The notes under the pieces are model-generated. The model saw nothing but the letters and a program-made list of their open reading frames with translations, searched no databases and was not told where the DNA came from. Made by a program: the position numbers and the translations under genes. From Enterobacteriaceae endosymbiont of Plateumaris sericea (GTDB taxonomy: Bacteria; Pseudomonadota; Gammaproteobacteria; Enterobacterales; Enterobacteriaceae), in the NCBI RefSeq assembly GCF_012562605.1, contig NZ_CP046224.1:254988-318987 (forward strand): a stretch of DNA of 64,000 nucleotides, read 5' to 3'. Below are positions 20,384 to 30,836 of this stretch, one piece after another (the stretch's first letter is position 1; each line of letters starts with the position of its first letter).

Positions 20384-21589
20384 TTAATGTTTATTAAATT
20401 TATTTTTTAATATATATTTAGTATATTTACGTACATAATTATCTATCCATAATATATCACGAACAGATTTAGGATTATTAAAAGATAATTTATTAATTAT
20501 AGTATGATTTAAAGGAGAAATATCATCTAATGATATTTCTCCTTTAATAAAAGATTGTATAGCTATTTCATTTGCAGCATTTAATATTATAGATGAAGAA
20601 ATACTTCCTGAATAACATACTTCCATTGCTAATTTTAAACAAGAATATTTGATTAAATCTGGTTTTAAAAAAGTTAAATATTTTAATTCATGTAAATTAA
20701 TTTGTTCAACCCCAGAATTTATTCTAATAGGCCAATTTATCATACTAGCAATAGAAATACGTATATCAGAAATACTTAATTGTGTTGAGATAATACTATC
20801 TTTAAATTTTATCATAGAATTAATTTTTGATTCAGGATGAATAATAATTTCTATTTGATCTTTTCGTGTATTAAATAAATATTTACTAGCTATATATTCT
20901 AATCCTAGATTCATCATTGTCGCTGAATTAATCATTGATTTTTTTTTCATATTACTATCAGTTTTTTTACAAACATCTTTTATATTAATATCTTTAAATT
21001 TTTTTTTAGAAATATGTAAAAAAGGACCTCCAGAACTAGTAAGAATAATACTTTGAATATTATTTTGATTTAAATCACAAAATCCTAATTTATTTTGAAT
21101 ATTTATAGGCATCATTTGAAAAATAGCACTATGTTTTTTATTAAGAGGTAAAATTTTTGCTTGAAATTTTTTAGCTTCATACATCAAAATATTACCAGAA
21201 ATAATTATTAATTCTTTATTTGCTAATAAAACATTTTTTCCTGCTCTAATAGCAGATAATACAGATAAAAATCCTGCTGTTCCATTTATAGCAGCAACAA
21301 CTTGATCTACATCATCTAAAGATGATATTTGTTCTATTTCTTGTTCACCAAATAATATTTCTGTTTTAATTTCAGTATTAAATAAATTATTTTTTAATTT
21401 TTCAGCATCATTTTTTTTTAACATAACTGCATAGTCAGGATTAAACAAAATACACTGTTTAGTCATTAATTCTACATTATTATGAGAAACTAATACTTTT
21501 ATTTTAAATAATTCAGGATTTGTTAGTACAACTGATAAAACATTTCTTCCTATATATCCAGTTGAACCTAATATAGTTAAGTATTTCAT
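20384..21589 (-). CDS. dxr: 1-deoxy-D-xylulose 5-phosphate reductoisomerase
   Basis: Dxr (IspC) makes 2-C-methyl-D-erythritol 4-phosphate with NADPH, the first committed step of the MEP isoprenoid pathway. Present are the N-terminal dinucleotide-binding motif ILGSTGYIG, the LLANKELII segment, the flexible-loop and metal-site region ILTSSGGPF, PMINSATMMNLGLE-like residues and the C-terminal helical domain. The ATG at 21589 is used, giving 401 residues and MKYLTILGSTG as in E. coli. The frame could also open at a TTG three codons upstream, but that sequence contains the GGA ribosome-binding site. Confidence 0.97.
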   Translation of the reverse strand: MKYLTILGSTGYIGRNVLSVVLTNPELFKIKVLVSHNNVELMTKQCILFNPDYAVMLKKNDAEKLKNNLFNTEIKTEILFGEQEIEQISSLDDVDQVVAAINGTAGFLSVLSAIRAGKNVLLANKELIIISGNILMYEAKKFQAKILPLNKKHSAIFQMMPINIQNKLGFCDLNQNNIQSIILTSSGGPFLHISKKKFKDINIKDVCKKTDSNMKKKSMINSATMMNLGLEYIASKYLFNTRKDQIEIIIHPESKINSMIKFKDSIISTQLSISDIRISIASMINWPIRINSGVEQINLHELKYLTFLKPDLIKYSCLKLAMEVCYSGSISSSIILNAANEIAIQSFIKGEISLDDISPLNHTIINKLSFNNPKSVRDILWIDNYVRKYTKYILKNKFNKH

Positions 21590-21637
21590 ACGATCCAATT
21601 ATAATATTGAAAATAAAATATTAAATTATATTAATTT

Positions 21638-22201
21638 TTATTTAAAATTTAATAATTCTTTTTCTTTTTGTTCTAAAAAATCAGATATACATTTTATATA
21701 ATAAATTGTTTGTTTTTGAATATATTTATATAATTTTTTTTCTTCATTTTCACTCATTTTTTTTTCTTTGAAAAATAATTTAATTTTATTATTTGATTCT
21801 CTTCTAATATTACGTATATTAATACGATTTTTTTCAGTTTCTTCTTTTATGATCTTAATCATATTAATTTTTCTAGATTCTGTAAGAGGTGGTATTATAA
21901 CATAAATATTATTTGATGTTATTCGTTTAATATTTAAATTTAAATTTGATAATAATATAGCTTTTTCAATTTTTTTTAACATTAAAAAATCAAAAGGAGT
22001 AATTTTTAAAGTATATGAATTTTCTACTACTATATTAGCTATATGTTTTATTGGTATGAATTTATTAAAAATTTTAATATTTATTTTATCAAGTAAATAT
22101 GGAGATATTCTACTAACATATATGGTATTAATTTTTTTTTGAAAAATATCTAAACATTTTTTCATATTATCTTCATTATTTTTTAAAATATAATTATACA
22201 T
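21638..22201 (-). CDS. frr: Ribosome recycling factor
   Basis: Frr releases the ribosome from mRNA after termination, with EF-G. It is about 187 residues, made of a three-helix bundle and a small beta domain. Family features are spaced NEDNMKKC, ISPYLLDKI, IPLTESRK as PPLTESRKINMIK, and the last helix ending EKELLNF. The frame has an ATG at 22216, but starting at 22201 gives the same spacing to the conserved MxKC as E. coli and leaves GGA ten bases upstream. Both are possible. It lies between pyrH and dxr, the ancestral order rpsB-tsf-pyrH-frr-dxr. Confidence 0.93.
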   Translation of the reverse strand: MYNYILKNNEDNMKKCLDIFQKKINTIYVSRISPYLLDKINIKIFNKFIPIKHIANIVVENSYTLKITPFDFLMLKKIEKAILLSNLNLNIKRITSNNIYVIIPPLTESRKINMIKIIKEETEKNRINIRNIRRESNNKIKLFFKEKKMSENEEKKLYKYIQKQTIYYIKCISDFLEQKEKELLNFK

Positions 22202-22248
22202 ATTGTTATTTTCCATATATTTAAATTGATTTAAAATTAGAAATTAAT

Positions 22249-22983
22249 CTATAATGATATTATAGTTCCTTCTTTTTCTCCGGTAAGAACACGATATAAT
22301 GACCCTGATTTATTAATATTAAATATATGAATTGGAATATCATAATCACGAGCTAAAATAAAAGCAGTATAATCCATTACTTGTATTTTTTTTTTCAAAA
22401 CATAATCATATGTTAATTTTCTATAAAATTTTGCATCATAATTTTCTATAGGATCTTTAGAATATACTCCATTTACCTTTGTTGCTTTTAATATAGCATT
22501 AGCTTCTAATTCGATTCCTCTTAAAGATACAGTTGTATCAGTTGTAAATAAAGGATTACCAATTCCTCCTGATAATATAATTATATTATTATTATCAATT
22601 AAGTTTCTAGCTTTTATTATATCATATCCATCACAAATTCCATTAATTTTAATAGAGGACATTAAATATATATTTTTTAAATAAAGTTGCATAACATTAT
22701 ATAATGCTAAGCCATTTATTATAGTTGCTAAAATTCCCATTTGATCAGCAATTATACGATCAAGATTATTATTCAATACAATAGATTTACCTCTAAATAA
22801 ATTTCCTCCTCCTATTACAATTCCAATTTGTATACCTAACGGTAGGATTGTTTTTATTTCTTGAATAATATAATTTAATTGATTTATATTTATAGTTATA
22901 CTTAAATCATTTTTATCTTGTAAAAATTCACCACTAATTTTAATAATTACTCTTTTATAAATTAATTTATTTTTCATGTTCAT
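22249..22983 (-). CDS. pyrH: Uridylate kinase
   Basis: PyrH phosphorylates UMP to UDP; it is a hexameric amino-acid-kinase-fold enzyme, not a P-loop kinase. The 244 residues show YKRVIIKISGEFLQ at the N-terminus, IGIVIGGGNLFRG, the ADQMGILATIINGLAL helix, ILSGGIGNPLFTTDTT and the C-terminal MDYTAFILARDYDIPIHIFN. A second in-frame ATG two codons downstream is an equally plausible start; neither has a clear Shine-Dalgarno sequence. It is part of the rpsB-tsf-pyrH-frr run. Confidence 0.96.
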   Translation of the reverse strand: MNMKNKLIYKRVIIKISGEFLQDKNDLSITININQLNYIIQEIKTILPLGIQIGIVIGGGNLFRGKSIVLNNNLDRIIADQMGILATIINGLALYNVMQLYLKNIYLMSSIKINGICDGYDIIKARNLIDNNNIIILSGGIGNPLFTTDTTVSLRGIELEANAILKATKVNGVYSKDPIENYDAKFYRKLTYDYVLKKKIQVMDYTAFILARDYDIPIHIFNINKSGSLYRVLTGEKEGTIISL

Positions 22984-23053
22984 AATATTAATTACACATA
23001 ATTAAAATTTTTTAGCTTTTATTTTAAAATATAATAAATATAAAAATTAATTT

Positions 23054-23857
23054 TTAAAGTAATTTTTCACCTAATTCGAAACGTATAAACTTAGAAATAG
23101 AAATACTATTTTCATTTAAATATTGTAATACTGTTTTATTGGTATCAAATAAAAATTTTTGATTAACTAAAGTAATATCCTTTATGAATTTATTTATACG
23201 TCCTTTTACTATTTTTTCTATTATATTTAAAGGTTTATTAAATTGTTTTGCAATTTCTATTTGTAATTTATATTCATTTTGAATAATTTTTTCAGGTACA
23301 TCTTTTTTACTTATATATTTTGGTTTTAATACAGCTATATGCATAGCTATTTGTTTTATGAGTAATAAATTATTTATATTAGATTGTACTAATACACCAA
23401 TACGTTTACTATGATGAAGATATTTTCCTATAAAATTACCTTTAATTATACTTAAACGATTAATAATAATATTTTCTTTTAAAATACCAATTAATTCTAT
23501 TCTTCTTTCTTCAAAAATATTTTTTATTTTAATGAAATTAGTAATTTTTTTTTCAAAAGAATATTTAAGTATATCTTTTGCAAAATTATTTAAATTACTA
23601 TCTTTAGCTACAAAATCTGTTTGACAATTTATTTCTAATAACATTCCAAAATTATTTTTAATAAGATCTATAATAAAACCTTCTTTTGCTATAAAAATTG
23701 ATTTTTTAACAGATTGTATTTTTGAATATTTACGAAGATAATCTATAGCTAATTTTATATTTCCTTTTGTTTCTATTAATGCTTTTTTGCATTCCATTAT
23801 TCCTATACCAGTAATATTTCTTAATTCTTTTACTTTATTAGCAGTAATTTTAATCAT
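23054..23857 (-). CDS. tsf: Elongation factor Ts
   Basis: EF-Ts is the guanine-nucleotide exchange factor of EF-Tu. The N-terminal UBA-like domain VKELRNITGIGIMECKKAL, the core motif EINCQTDFVAK with the TDFV residues that contact EF-Tu, and MHIAVLKPKYIS with VPEKII are all recognisable. At 267 residues it is slightly shorter than E. coli (283). AAGAGA precedes the ATG. It is cotranscribed with rpsB, which ends 38 bases upstream. Confidence 0.96.
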   Translation of the reverse strand: MIKITANKVKELRNITGIGIMECKKALIETKGNIKLAIDYLRKYSKIQSVKKSIFIAKEGFIIDLIKNNFGMLLEINCQTDFVAKDSNLNNFAKDILKYSFEKKITNFIKIKNIFEERRIELIGILKENIIINRLSIIKGNFIGKYLHHSKRIGVLVQSNINNLLLIKQIAMHIAVLKPKYISKKDVPEKIIQNEYKLQIEIAKQFNKPLNIIEKIVKGRINKFIKDITLVNQKFLFDTNKTVLQYLNENSISISKFIRFELGEKLL

Positions 23858-23895
23858 TCAATTTCTCTTTTATTTTTTAAATAAATTTTAAAATT

Positions 23896-24606
23896 TTAAA
23901 TTTTATTTTCTATTTTTATATTATTATTTATTATTTGACCTTTTAAAATAGCTATTTTTACATAATTTAAATATAATTTTATAGCACGTATAGCATCATC
24001 ATTTCCAGGAATAACAAAATTAACACCTTCAGGATTAGAATTTGTATCAACAATAGCAAATATTGGAATATTTAATTTACTTGCTTCTTTGATTGCAATT
24101 TTTTCATGATTTGCATCTATTATAAATAAAGCATCAGGTAAACCACCCATATTTTTTATTCCGCCTAAACTTTTTTCTAATTTTAATAATTCTTTTGTTC
24201 TAATTAATGCTTCTTTTTTTGTTAATTTAATAAATGTACCATCTTTACTTTGAATTTCTAACTCTTTTAATCTTTTAATTGATTGTTTTACAGTTTTCCA
24301 ATTTGTTAACATTCCTCCTAACCAACGATGATTAACAAAAAATTGATGACAATTATTAGCTGTATCTTTAATAAATTTTGAAGCTGATTTTTTTGTACCT
24401 ACAAATAAAATTTTACCTTTACGAGAACTAATTTTTTTTAATTCTATTAAAGCAATATTAAACATAGAAAGAGTTTTATCTAAATTAATAATATGTATTT
24501 TATTACTATGATGAAAAATAAATTCTTTCATTTTTGGATTCCAATAACGAGTTTGATGTCCAAAATGAACCCCAACATTAAACATTTCATTTATTGATAT
24601 ATTCAT
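23896..24606 (-). CDS. rpsB: 30S ribosomal protein S2
   Basis: S2 sits on the back of the 30S subunit and helps bind S1. The 236 residues include [50 protein letters not shown] and the [11 protein letters not shown] signature. A strong AGAGGA sequence lies upstream of the ATG. It is the first gene of the rpsB-tsf-pyrH-frr unit and is divergent from map, as in E. coli. Confidence 0.98.
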   Translation of the reverse strand: MNISINEMFNVGVHFGHQTRYWNPKMKEFIFHHSNKIHIINLDKTLSMFNIALIELKKISSRKGKILFVGTKKSASKFIKDTANNCHQFFVNHRWLGGMLTNWKTVKQSIKRLKELEIQSKDGTFIKLTKKEALIRTKELLKLEKSLGGIKNMGGLPDALFIIDANHEKIAIKEASKLNIPIFAIVDTNSNPEGVNFVIPGNDDAIRAIKLYLNYVKIAILKGQIINNNIKIENKI

Positions 24607-24725
24607 TATTAAATTCCTCTTTATTATGTTTATTTATAAATAAATAATTTTTCATTACTAATTATTTTTTAATATAATATTAATTATAATACTAATTATA
24701 AAAAAAAATAATATTTTATCAGTTA

Positions 24726-24754
24726 TTTATAATGTAATATTAATTATTATACAA
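24726..24754 (-). promoter_or_regulatory. Candidate sigma-70 promoter for rpsB-tsf
   Basis: On the minus strand TTGTAT (24754-24749) and TATAAA (24731-24726) are separated by exactly 17 bases and point at rpsB about 120 bases downstream. Similar matches occur by chance in such A/T-rich DNA, so this rests mainly on spacing and position. Confidence 0.35.
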
Positions 24755-24777
24755 TTAATAATTATATGGAAATATTA

Positions 24778-25566
24778 ATGACTGTTCTAATTAAAAATTA
24801 TGAAGAAATAAAAAAAATAAATAAATCATGTCAATTAGCTGCACAAGTTTTAGAAATGATTAAAAAATATATAAAACCAGGAATTAGTACAGAAAAATTA
24901 AATAATATATGCCATGATTATATTGTTAATGTTCAAAAAGCTAAATCAGCCACCTTAGGATATAAGGGATTTCCAAAATCTGTTTGTATTTCTGTTAATG
25001 ATGTAGTATGTCATGGTATTTCAAATAAAAAAGAATTTTTAAAATATGGTGATATTGTTAATATAGATGTAACTGTTCTCAATAATAATTATTATGGTGA
25101 TACTTCTAAAATGTTTGTAGTTGGAGATTATGTATCAGAAAAAACAAAATTATTATGTTTAACAGCTCAAAAAAGTTTATATAAAGCTATTAATATAATT
25201 AAACCAGGTATTAATTTAAATTTAATTGGTAAAACTATTCAAAAATATGTTGAATCTAAAAATTTTTCTGTTGTAAGAGAATATTGTGGTCATGGAATTG
25301 GAAAAAATTTTCATGAAGAACCACAAATTTTACATTATGATTCTGATTATAATAAAATTATATTAAGATCAGGAATGATTTTTACAATTGAACCTATGAT
25401 TAATTTAGGTAAACATTATGTATATTTAACAAATGATGGATGGACTGTAAAAACACAAGATAAAACTTTATCTGCACAATACGAACATACTATTTTAGTA
25501 AATAATAATGGATGTGAAGTATTAACAATAAGAAAAGAAGAATATAATAAAATAATAAAAATTTAA
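24778..25566 (+). CDS. map: Methionine aminopeptidase type I
   Basis: Map removes the initiator methionine from new proteins after deformylation by Def (43555). The dinuclear metal ligands are in place: Asp and Asp in NIDVTVLNNNYYGDTSKMF, His in EYCGHGIGKNFHEEPQ, Glu in TIEPM and Glu in QYEHTI. The ATG at 24778 is chosen over an in-frame ATG at 24766 because GGA lies between them at a suitable distance, giving 262 residues. It is divergent from rpsB and convergent with rpoD. Confidence 0.96.
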   Translation: MTVLIKNYEEIKKINKSCQLAAQVLEMIKKYIKPGISTEKLNNICHDYIVNVQKAKSATLGYKGFPKSVCISVNDVVCHGISNKKEFLKYGDIVNIDVTVLNNNYYGDTSKMFVVGDYVSEKTKLLCLTAQKSLYKAINIIKPGINLNLIGKTIQKYVESKNFSVVREYCGHGIGKNFHEEPQILHYDSDYNKIILRSGMIFTIEPMINLGKHYVYLTNDGWTVKTQDKTLSAQYEHTILVNNNGCEVLTIRKEEYNKIIKI

Positions 25567-25583
25567 TTATTTAAAAATATTTA

Positions 25584-25628
25584 ATATAATCAAGTAATTA
25601 TTATTAATAATAAATTATTTGATTATAT
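25584..25628. terminator. Bidirectional intrinsic terminator between map and rpoD
   Basis: Arms 25584-25599 and 25613-25628 form a 16-base-pair stem (one G-T wobble) that includes a C-G pair, around an A/T loop of 13 bases. It lies 18 bases after the map stop and 18 bases after the rpoD stop, midway between two convergent genes, exactly where a shared terminator is expected. Confidence 0.75.
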
Positions 25629-25646
25629 CAAAATAATTAAATAGAT

Positions 25647-27464
25647 TTAATCATCTAAAAAACTTTTAAGTATTTCTGAACGACTTGGATGACGTAGTTT
25701 TCGTAATGCTTTAGCTTCTATTTGACGTATTCTTTCTCTAGTTACATCAAATTGTTTACCTACTTCTTCTAATGTATGATCAGTATTCATATCAATACCA
25801 AATCTCATTCTTAATACTTTAGCTTCTCGAGGAGTTAAACTAGATAAAATATTATATGTAGCTAAACGTAAACTTTCTGAAGTTGCTGATTCTAATGGTA
25901 ATTCTAATGTACTATCTTCAATAAAATCACCTAAATGTGAATCTTCATCATCTCCTATAGGAGTTTCCATAGATATGGGTTCTTTTGCTATTTTTAATAC
26001 TTTTCTAATTTTATCTTCTGGTATCATCATTCTATCTGATAATTCTTCAGGAGTAGGTTCTCTACCAATTTCTTGTAATATTTGCCTAGAAATACGATTT
26101 AATTTATTAATAGTTTCAATCATATGTACTGGAATACGTATAGTTCGTGCTTGATCAGCAATAGATCTTGTTATAGCTTGTCTTATCCACCAAGTGGCAT
26201 ATGTAGAAAATTTATAACCTCTTCTATATTCAAATTTATCTACTGCCTTCATAAGGCCAATATTACCTTCTTGAATTAAATCAAGAAATTGAAGACCTCT
26301 ATTTGTATATTTTTTTGCAATAGAAATAACTAATCTTAAATTAGCTTCAACCATTTCTTTTTTAGCACGTTTAGCTTTAGCTTCTCCTATTGATATTTTT
26401 TTATTAATATTTTTTATTTGATTAATTGTTAATCCTGTTTCTTTTTCAATTTCAATTAATTGTATGAAACTATTTTCTATTTTTTGAAATATATTATTAA
26501 ATTCTATTAATGATAATTTTTTATTTATTTTAAATTGTTTTAATTGATGAATAAAATAATTTTTATTCATTTTATTATTAGAAAATAATAAAATAATATT
26601 TTTTTTAGGTATTTTACATTTTTTAATACATAATTCTATTATAGAATGTTCTTGTATACGAATACGTAACATTATAGAACGCATATTATTAACTAAATGA
26701 TTAAATATTTTAGATACTAAACGAAATTGTTTAAATATCTCTGCAAGATTATGAATTTCATTTATAGAATCGTGATGATCTCTACCTTTTTCTTTTATAA
26801 GATAAGATGTAATATGATATTGATTTCTTAATTCTAAAAATTTTTCTTTTGCTAATTTAGGATCTATAATATTTTCATTATTACTTGATTCATCTTCTTC
26901 AGACAATTCTGTTTTTATATTAATAATTTTATTAAATATAAATTCTTCATTAATATTCATATTAACAAAACCATTAATTAAATCAGATAAACGAATATTT
27001 CCTAATTCTACTTGATTATATTTTTTTAATAAATAAAAAATAGCATTTGGATATTCAGCAAAAGAACATTGTACTTGATTAATACCTTCTTCTATTCTTT
27101 TGGCGATATCAATTTCACCTTTTCTTGTTAATAATTCCACTGTTCCCATTTCACGCATATACATACGTACTGGATCTGTTGTTCTACCTATTTCTGAATC
27201 TACAGTAGTAGATAATTGTACAACAGCTTCTTCTGCTTCATCATTTGTATTATTATTTTGACTTAATATTAAATCATCTGCATCAGGAGCTTCTTCCATT
27301 ACTTGAATTCCCATATCATTTATCATTTGAATAATATCTTGAATTTGATCGGAACCAATAATATCATCCGGTAGATGATCATTAACTTCTGAATAAGTTA
27401 AATATCCTTGTTCTTTACCACGTATAACAAGAAGTTTAAACTGTAATTGTGAGTTATGCTCCAT
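25647..27464 (-). CDS. rpoD: RNA polymerase sigma-70 (RpoD)
   Basis: RpoD is the housekeeping sigma factor. At 605 residues it is almost as long as E. coli's (613). Region 1.1 is well kept ([28 protein letters not shown] start), then region 1.2 [20 protein letters not shown], a diverged non-conserved insert, region 2 ([48 protein letters not shown]), region 3 and region 4 with the helix-turn-helix [30 protein letters not shown]. The ATG at 27464 is preferred over 27474-27476 since GGA lies 7 bases before it and the product starts like E. coli. Third gene of rpsU-dnaG-rpoD. Confidence 0.98.
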   Translation of the reverse strand: MEHNSQLQFKLLVIRGKEQGYLTYSEVNDHLPDDIIGSDQIQDIIQMINDMGIQVMEEAPDADDLILSQNNNTNDEAEEAVVQLSTTVDSEIGRTTDPVRMYMREMGTVELLTRKGEIDIAKRIEEGINQVQCSFAEYPNAIFYLLKKYNQVELGNIRLSDLINGFVNMNINEEFIFNKIINIKTELSEEDESSNNENIIDPKLAKEKFLELRNQYHITSYLIKEKGRDHHDSINEIHNLAEIFKQFRLVSKIFNHLVNNMRSIMLRIRIQEHSIIELCIKKCKIPKKNIILLFSNNKMNKNYFIHQLKQFKINKKLSLIEFNNIFQKIENSFIQLIEIEKETGLTINQIKNINKKISIGEAKAKRAKKEMVEANLRLVISIAKKYTNRGLQFLDLIQEGNIGLMKAVDKFEYRRGYKFSTYATWWIRQAITRSIADQARTIRIPVHMIETINKLNRISRQILQEIGREPTPEELSDRMMIPEDKIRKVLKIAKEPISMETPIGDDEDSHLGDFIEDSTLELPLESATSESLRLATYNILSSLTPREAKVLRMRFGIDMNTDHTLEEVGKQFDVTRERIRQIEAKALRKLRHPSRSEILKSFLDD

Positions 27465-27598
27465 AAAAAATTCCATACTTCTATTATCATATTTTATAAG
27501 ATTATAATTTTATAAAAATAAATAGAATTTATTATTCTATTAGTAATTAAACTATATTACAATCTAAAGTTTGATAAAAAAGTAAAATTTAATATATT

Positions 27599-29361
27599 TT
27601 AAAATTTGGTTTTAATTTCAGCTAAATTTTTATTTAATAACCATAATTCTTTTCTTTTTTGAATATCTAATCCTTCTTTTCTGTCTAAAAAAATTAAATA
27701 TTCTATTCTTTCTTCTAAAAGATGCATTTCTAATTTATTTATTAAATGTATAAAAAATTTTTCTATGTCTTCTTCTGGAATCATATGGTTCCATATTGCT
27801 AATGTTTCAAGAGGTGTCTTCAGTTTTGTTCCTCTATATTTTTCTATTATTTGTGCTGTTGTAATTTTTTTTTTATCACAAATATTAATTAATTCAATAA
27901 AAAAATTTAATCCATTAATACTAGATGTTTTAAATAATTTAAATTTTGGTATAATTTTTATTAATTTAGGTTTTTGTAATAATAAACTAATTAACATTCT
28001 TATTGTTGTTTTTTTAAAATTATTTAAGGAATTATTATTTAATAATTTTTTTGTATTTTTTTTATTTAAAATTAACTGATATATTTCAAAAAAATTTAAA
28101 ATTCCTATTTTTTCTCCTATTTTTTTTATTAAATTAATTTGAAATATATAATCTGGAATATTATGAATTAACGATAATGCTAAATTAATAAATTTAGCTT
28201 TTCCTTCACAATTTTTAATATCTATTTTATTTATTAGCGTTTTAAAAAAAAATTCTGAAAATGATAAACTTTTATTTATGTGTTCTTCAAATACAAGTTT
28301 CCCTTTTTTTTTTATTAAACTATCAGGATCTTCCCCATCGGGAAGTAATAAAAATTTTATTTGTTTTCCATATACCATATGAGATAAACTAATTTTTAAT
28401 GAATTCCAGTTAGCTTCTCTTCCCGCATTATCTCCATCATAACAATAAATTATTTTATTAGTCATTTGAAATAATTTTTTTATATGTTCATTTGTAATTG
28501 ATATTCCTAAAATTGCCACTACATATTTTATATTACATTGAAATAAACTTATAACATCAGTATATCCCTCTACAACTAAAATTTTTTCTAATAAAATAGA
28601 TTTTTTCCTTATTTCATATAAACCATATAACTCATTTCTTTTATGGAAAAAAACATTATCAGGTGAATTTAAATATTTTGGTTCTTTATTTTCTAAAGAT
28701 CTACCACCAAAACCAATAATTTGACCTTGTATATTTTTAATAGGAAATATTATACGATTATAAAAAATATCATAATAATTATTATTTATTTTACTATAAA
28801 CTAACATTTTTAAATCTTTAATTAAAAAATTTTTTTTTTTTTATTATTACATATTAAATAAATAAAATTTTTATAAGAAAATCCAATAGAAAAATAATCT
28901 AAGATTTTTTTATTAAAACCACGATTTAATAAATAATGATAAGCTTTTTTTCCTAGAGAAGAATTAACTAAAAAATTTTTATAAAAATTACTAATGTCAA
29001 ACATTAAATTATATATATATTTTTTTTTATTTATAATATCTAAATAATTTTTACTATTATTTTCTTGAGGAATTATTAATCCAAAAAAATTTGATATTAA
29101 TTTAATACTTTCAATAAAATTAATATTATCATATTTCATGATAAAATCAATTATATTACCATGCACCCCACAACCAAAACAATGATATAATTGCTTTTCT
29201 TCACTTACAACAAATGAAGGATGTTTTTCCAAATGAAACGGACAAATACCAAAAAAATTTTTACCTCTTTTTTTTAATTTTATTCTATTTTGTATTAAAA
29301 ATATAATATTACATTTATGAAGTAAATCATTTATATATGTATGTGGAATATATGTTATCAT
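27599..29361 (-). CDS. dnaG: DNA primase DnaG, reading frame broken at an A13 tract
   Basis: DnaG makes RNA primers for replication. The gene is in two frames: codons from 29361 to about 28831 encode the N-terminal zinc domain (CPFH..CFGC) and the start of the catalytic core, ending at a stop at 28822. The following frame, open upstream of 28807, encodes the rest: FGGRSLENKEPKYLNSP, the TOPRIM motif VVEGYTDVISL, YDGDNAGREA, PDGEDPDSLI and the helicase-binding C-terminus ending ELWLLNKNLAEIK. Joining them by one step back (-1) inside the coding-strand A13 tract gives about 587 residues co-linear with E. coli DnaG (581). All other motifs are intact, so the protein is probably made by slippage; a sequencing error is the alternative. 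Confidence 0.9.
28830..28842 (-). other. dnaG: Thirteen-base homopolymer (A13 on the coding strand) at the dnaG frame change
   Basis: T13 on the plus strand reads as A13 in dnaG. The upstream frame runs into TTTTTTAA just after it and stops; the downstream frame, in which the conserved sequence continues, needs a -1 shift (equivalent to 14 or 11 A in the transcript). Long A tracts of this kind are known sites of RNA polymerase slippage in Buchnera and Blochmannia. Confidence 0.85.
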
Positions 29362-29423
29362 CGATAAAATATCTATCTTAAATTCATAAAAAATTATTTA
29401 TATTTAAAATAATTTAAAATTTT

Positions 29424-29639
29424 TTAATATAAACGAATTCTTTTTAAATTTTCTCTTGTTATTTTTTTAGCATGCCTTTTAGCAGCTGATGCTTTAGCTC
29501 TTTTTCTTTCTGTTGTAGGTTTTTCATAAAATTCTCTACGTCTAACTTCAGATAAAATACCTGCTTTTTCACAAGAACGTTTAAATCTTCTTAAAACTAA
29601 ATCAAATGGTTCATTTTCACGAACTTTAATTACTGGCAT
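29424..29639 (-). CDS. rpsU: 30S ribosomal protein S21
   Basis: S21 is a small basic protein of the 30S platform that helps mRNA binding. The 71 residues are nearly identical to E. coli ([20 protein letters not shown], then the Arg/Lys-rich tail [12 protein letters not shown]). It is the first gene of the rpsU-dnaG-rpoD operon and lies head to head with tsaD, as in enterobacteria. Confidence 0.98.
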   Translation of the reverse strand: MPVIKVRENEPFDLVLRRFKRSCEKAGILSEVRRREFYEKPTTERKRAKASAAKRHAKKITRENLKRIRLY

Positions 29640-29767
29640 TGTCTAATTTCTCTATTATTAATATAAAATTACTAATAATAAATTATATCATATTTTATAT
29701 AATATACTATACAAATTATTTTTTATTAATTATATTAATTTATATTTACTCAAATTTTTATAAGAAA

Positions 29768-30781
29768 ATGTTAATAATGGGAATAGAAACATCATGTGAT
29801 GATACAGCTATATCTATTTATGACAGTATATATGGATTATTATCTAATAATGTTTATAGTCAAAAAATACATACAAAATATGGAGGAATTGTTCCTGAAT
29901 TAGCTGCAAGACAACATTTAAAAAAAATTATTCCATTAATTAAAAAAACATTATTCATTAATAAAAAAAAAATAAATGATATTGATGGAATTGCTTATAC
30001 TGCAGGTCCAGGATTAATTAATTCTTTAATGATAGGTGCTATTGTTGCACATACATTAGGATTTTCTTTAAAAATACCAGTTCTTCCTATTAATCATATT
30101 GAAGGGCATTTATTATCAATAATGTTAGAAAAAAAACACCCAAATTTTCCTTTCATTGTTTTAATAGCTTCAGGAGGTAATACACAATTAATTTATGCTT
30201 ATAAATTTGGAAAATATAAAATATTAGGAAATAATATTGATGATGCAGCTGGAGAAGCTTTAGATAAAATAGCAATTATTTTAGGTTTAAAATTTCCTGG
30301 AGGAAAAAATTTATCTAAAATTGCTCAATTTGGAATCTCAAAACGTTTTATTTTTCCTAGACCAATGATAAAAAATAAGAATAATTTGAATTTTAGTTTT
30401 TCTGGATTAAAAACGTTTGCTAAAAATTTTATAAAAAAACATAAATTTTTAGATTTTCAAACAAAAGCAGACATTGCATGTGCATTTGAAGATGCTCTTG
30501 TAGATACTCTTTTTATTAAAAGTTTATTGGCTTTAAAAAAATATAATATAAGTAAATTAGTAATTGCTGGAGGAGTTAGTGCTAATAAAAAATTAAGAAA
30601 ATATTTAACTAAAAAATTAAAAAAAAATAATATACAATTATTTTATAATACTAATAAATTATGTACTGATAATGCAGCTATGATAGCATATATTGGTATG
30701 AAAAAATTTAATCAAAAAAATAAATATAAATTATATGATATTTTTATTAATTCAAAATTATTATTAAATAATGATAAATAA
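29768..30781 (+). CDS. tsaD: tRNA N6-adenosine threonylcarbamoyltransferase TsaD
   Basis: TsaD transfers threonylcarbamoyl to A37 of ANN-decoding tRNAs, using the product of TsaC (42839). The open frame extends back to 29639, but the hydrophobic, A/T-driven leader has no counterpart in the family. The ATG at 29768 gives MLIMGIETSCDD, matching E. coli, and 337 residues. Seen are GIETSCDDT, the metal-binding HxxxH in NHIEGHLLS, the ASGGNTQL phosphate-binding loop, DDAAGEALDKIA and GGVSANKKLR. Its upstream region overlaps the rpsU promoter region. TsaB and TsaE, its partners, are not in the window. Confidence 0.96.
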   Translation: MLIMGIETSCDDTAISIYDSIYGLLSNNVYSQKIHTKYGGIVPELAARQHLKKIIPLIKKTLFINKKKINDIDGIAYTAGPGLINSLMIGAIVAHTLGFSLKIPVLPINHIEGHLLSIMLEKKHPNFPFIVLIASGGNTQLIYAYKFGKYKILGNNIDDAAGEALDKIAIILGLKFPGGKNLSKIAQFGISKRFIFPRPMIKNKNNLNFSFSGLKTFAKNFIKKHKFLDFQTKADIACAFEDALVDTLFIKSLLALKKYNISKLVIAGGVSANKKLRKYLTKKLKKNNIQLFYNTNKLCTDNAAMIAYIGMKKFNQKNKYKLYDIFINSKLLLNNDK

Positions 30782-30836
30782 TTTAATAAAATTATATAAA
30801 AATAAAGAAAATATTTTCATTAAGTAAATTTTTATT

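Noticed and set aside
29639..29767. Hydrophobic N-terminal extension of TsaD resembling a membrane anchor
   Set aside because: TsaD proteins start at MxxxGIETSCD; the extension is encoded by intergenic-type A/T DNA overlapping the rpsU start region, so it is not likely to be translated.
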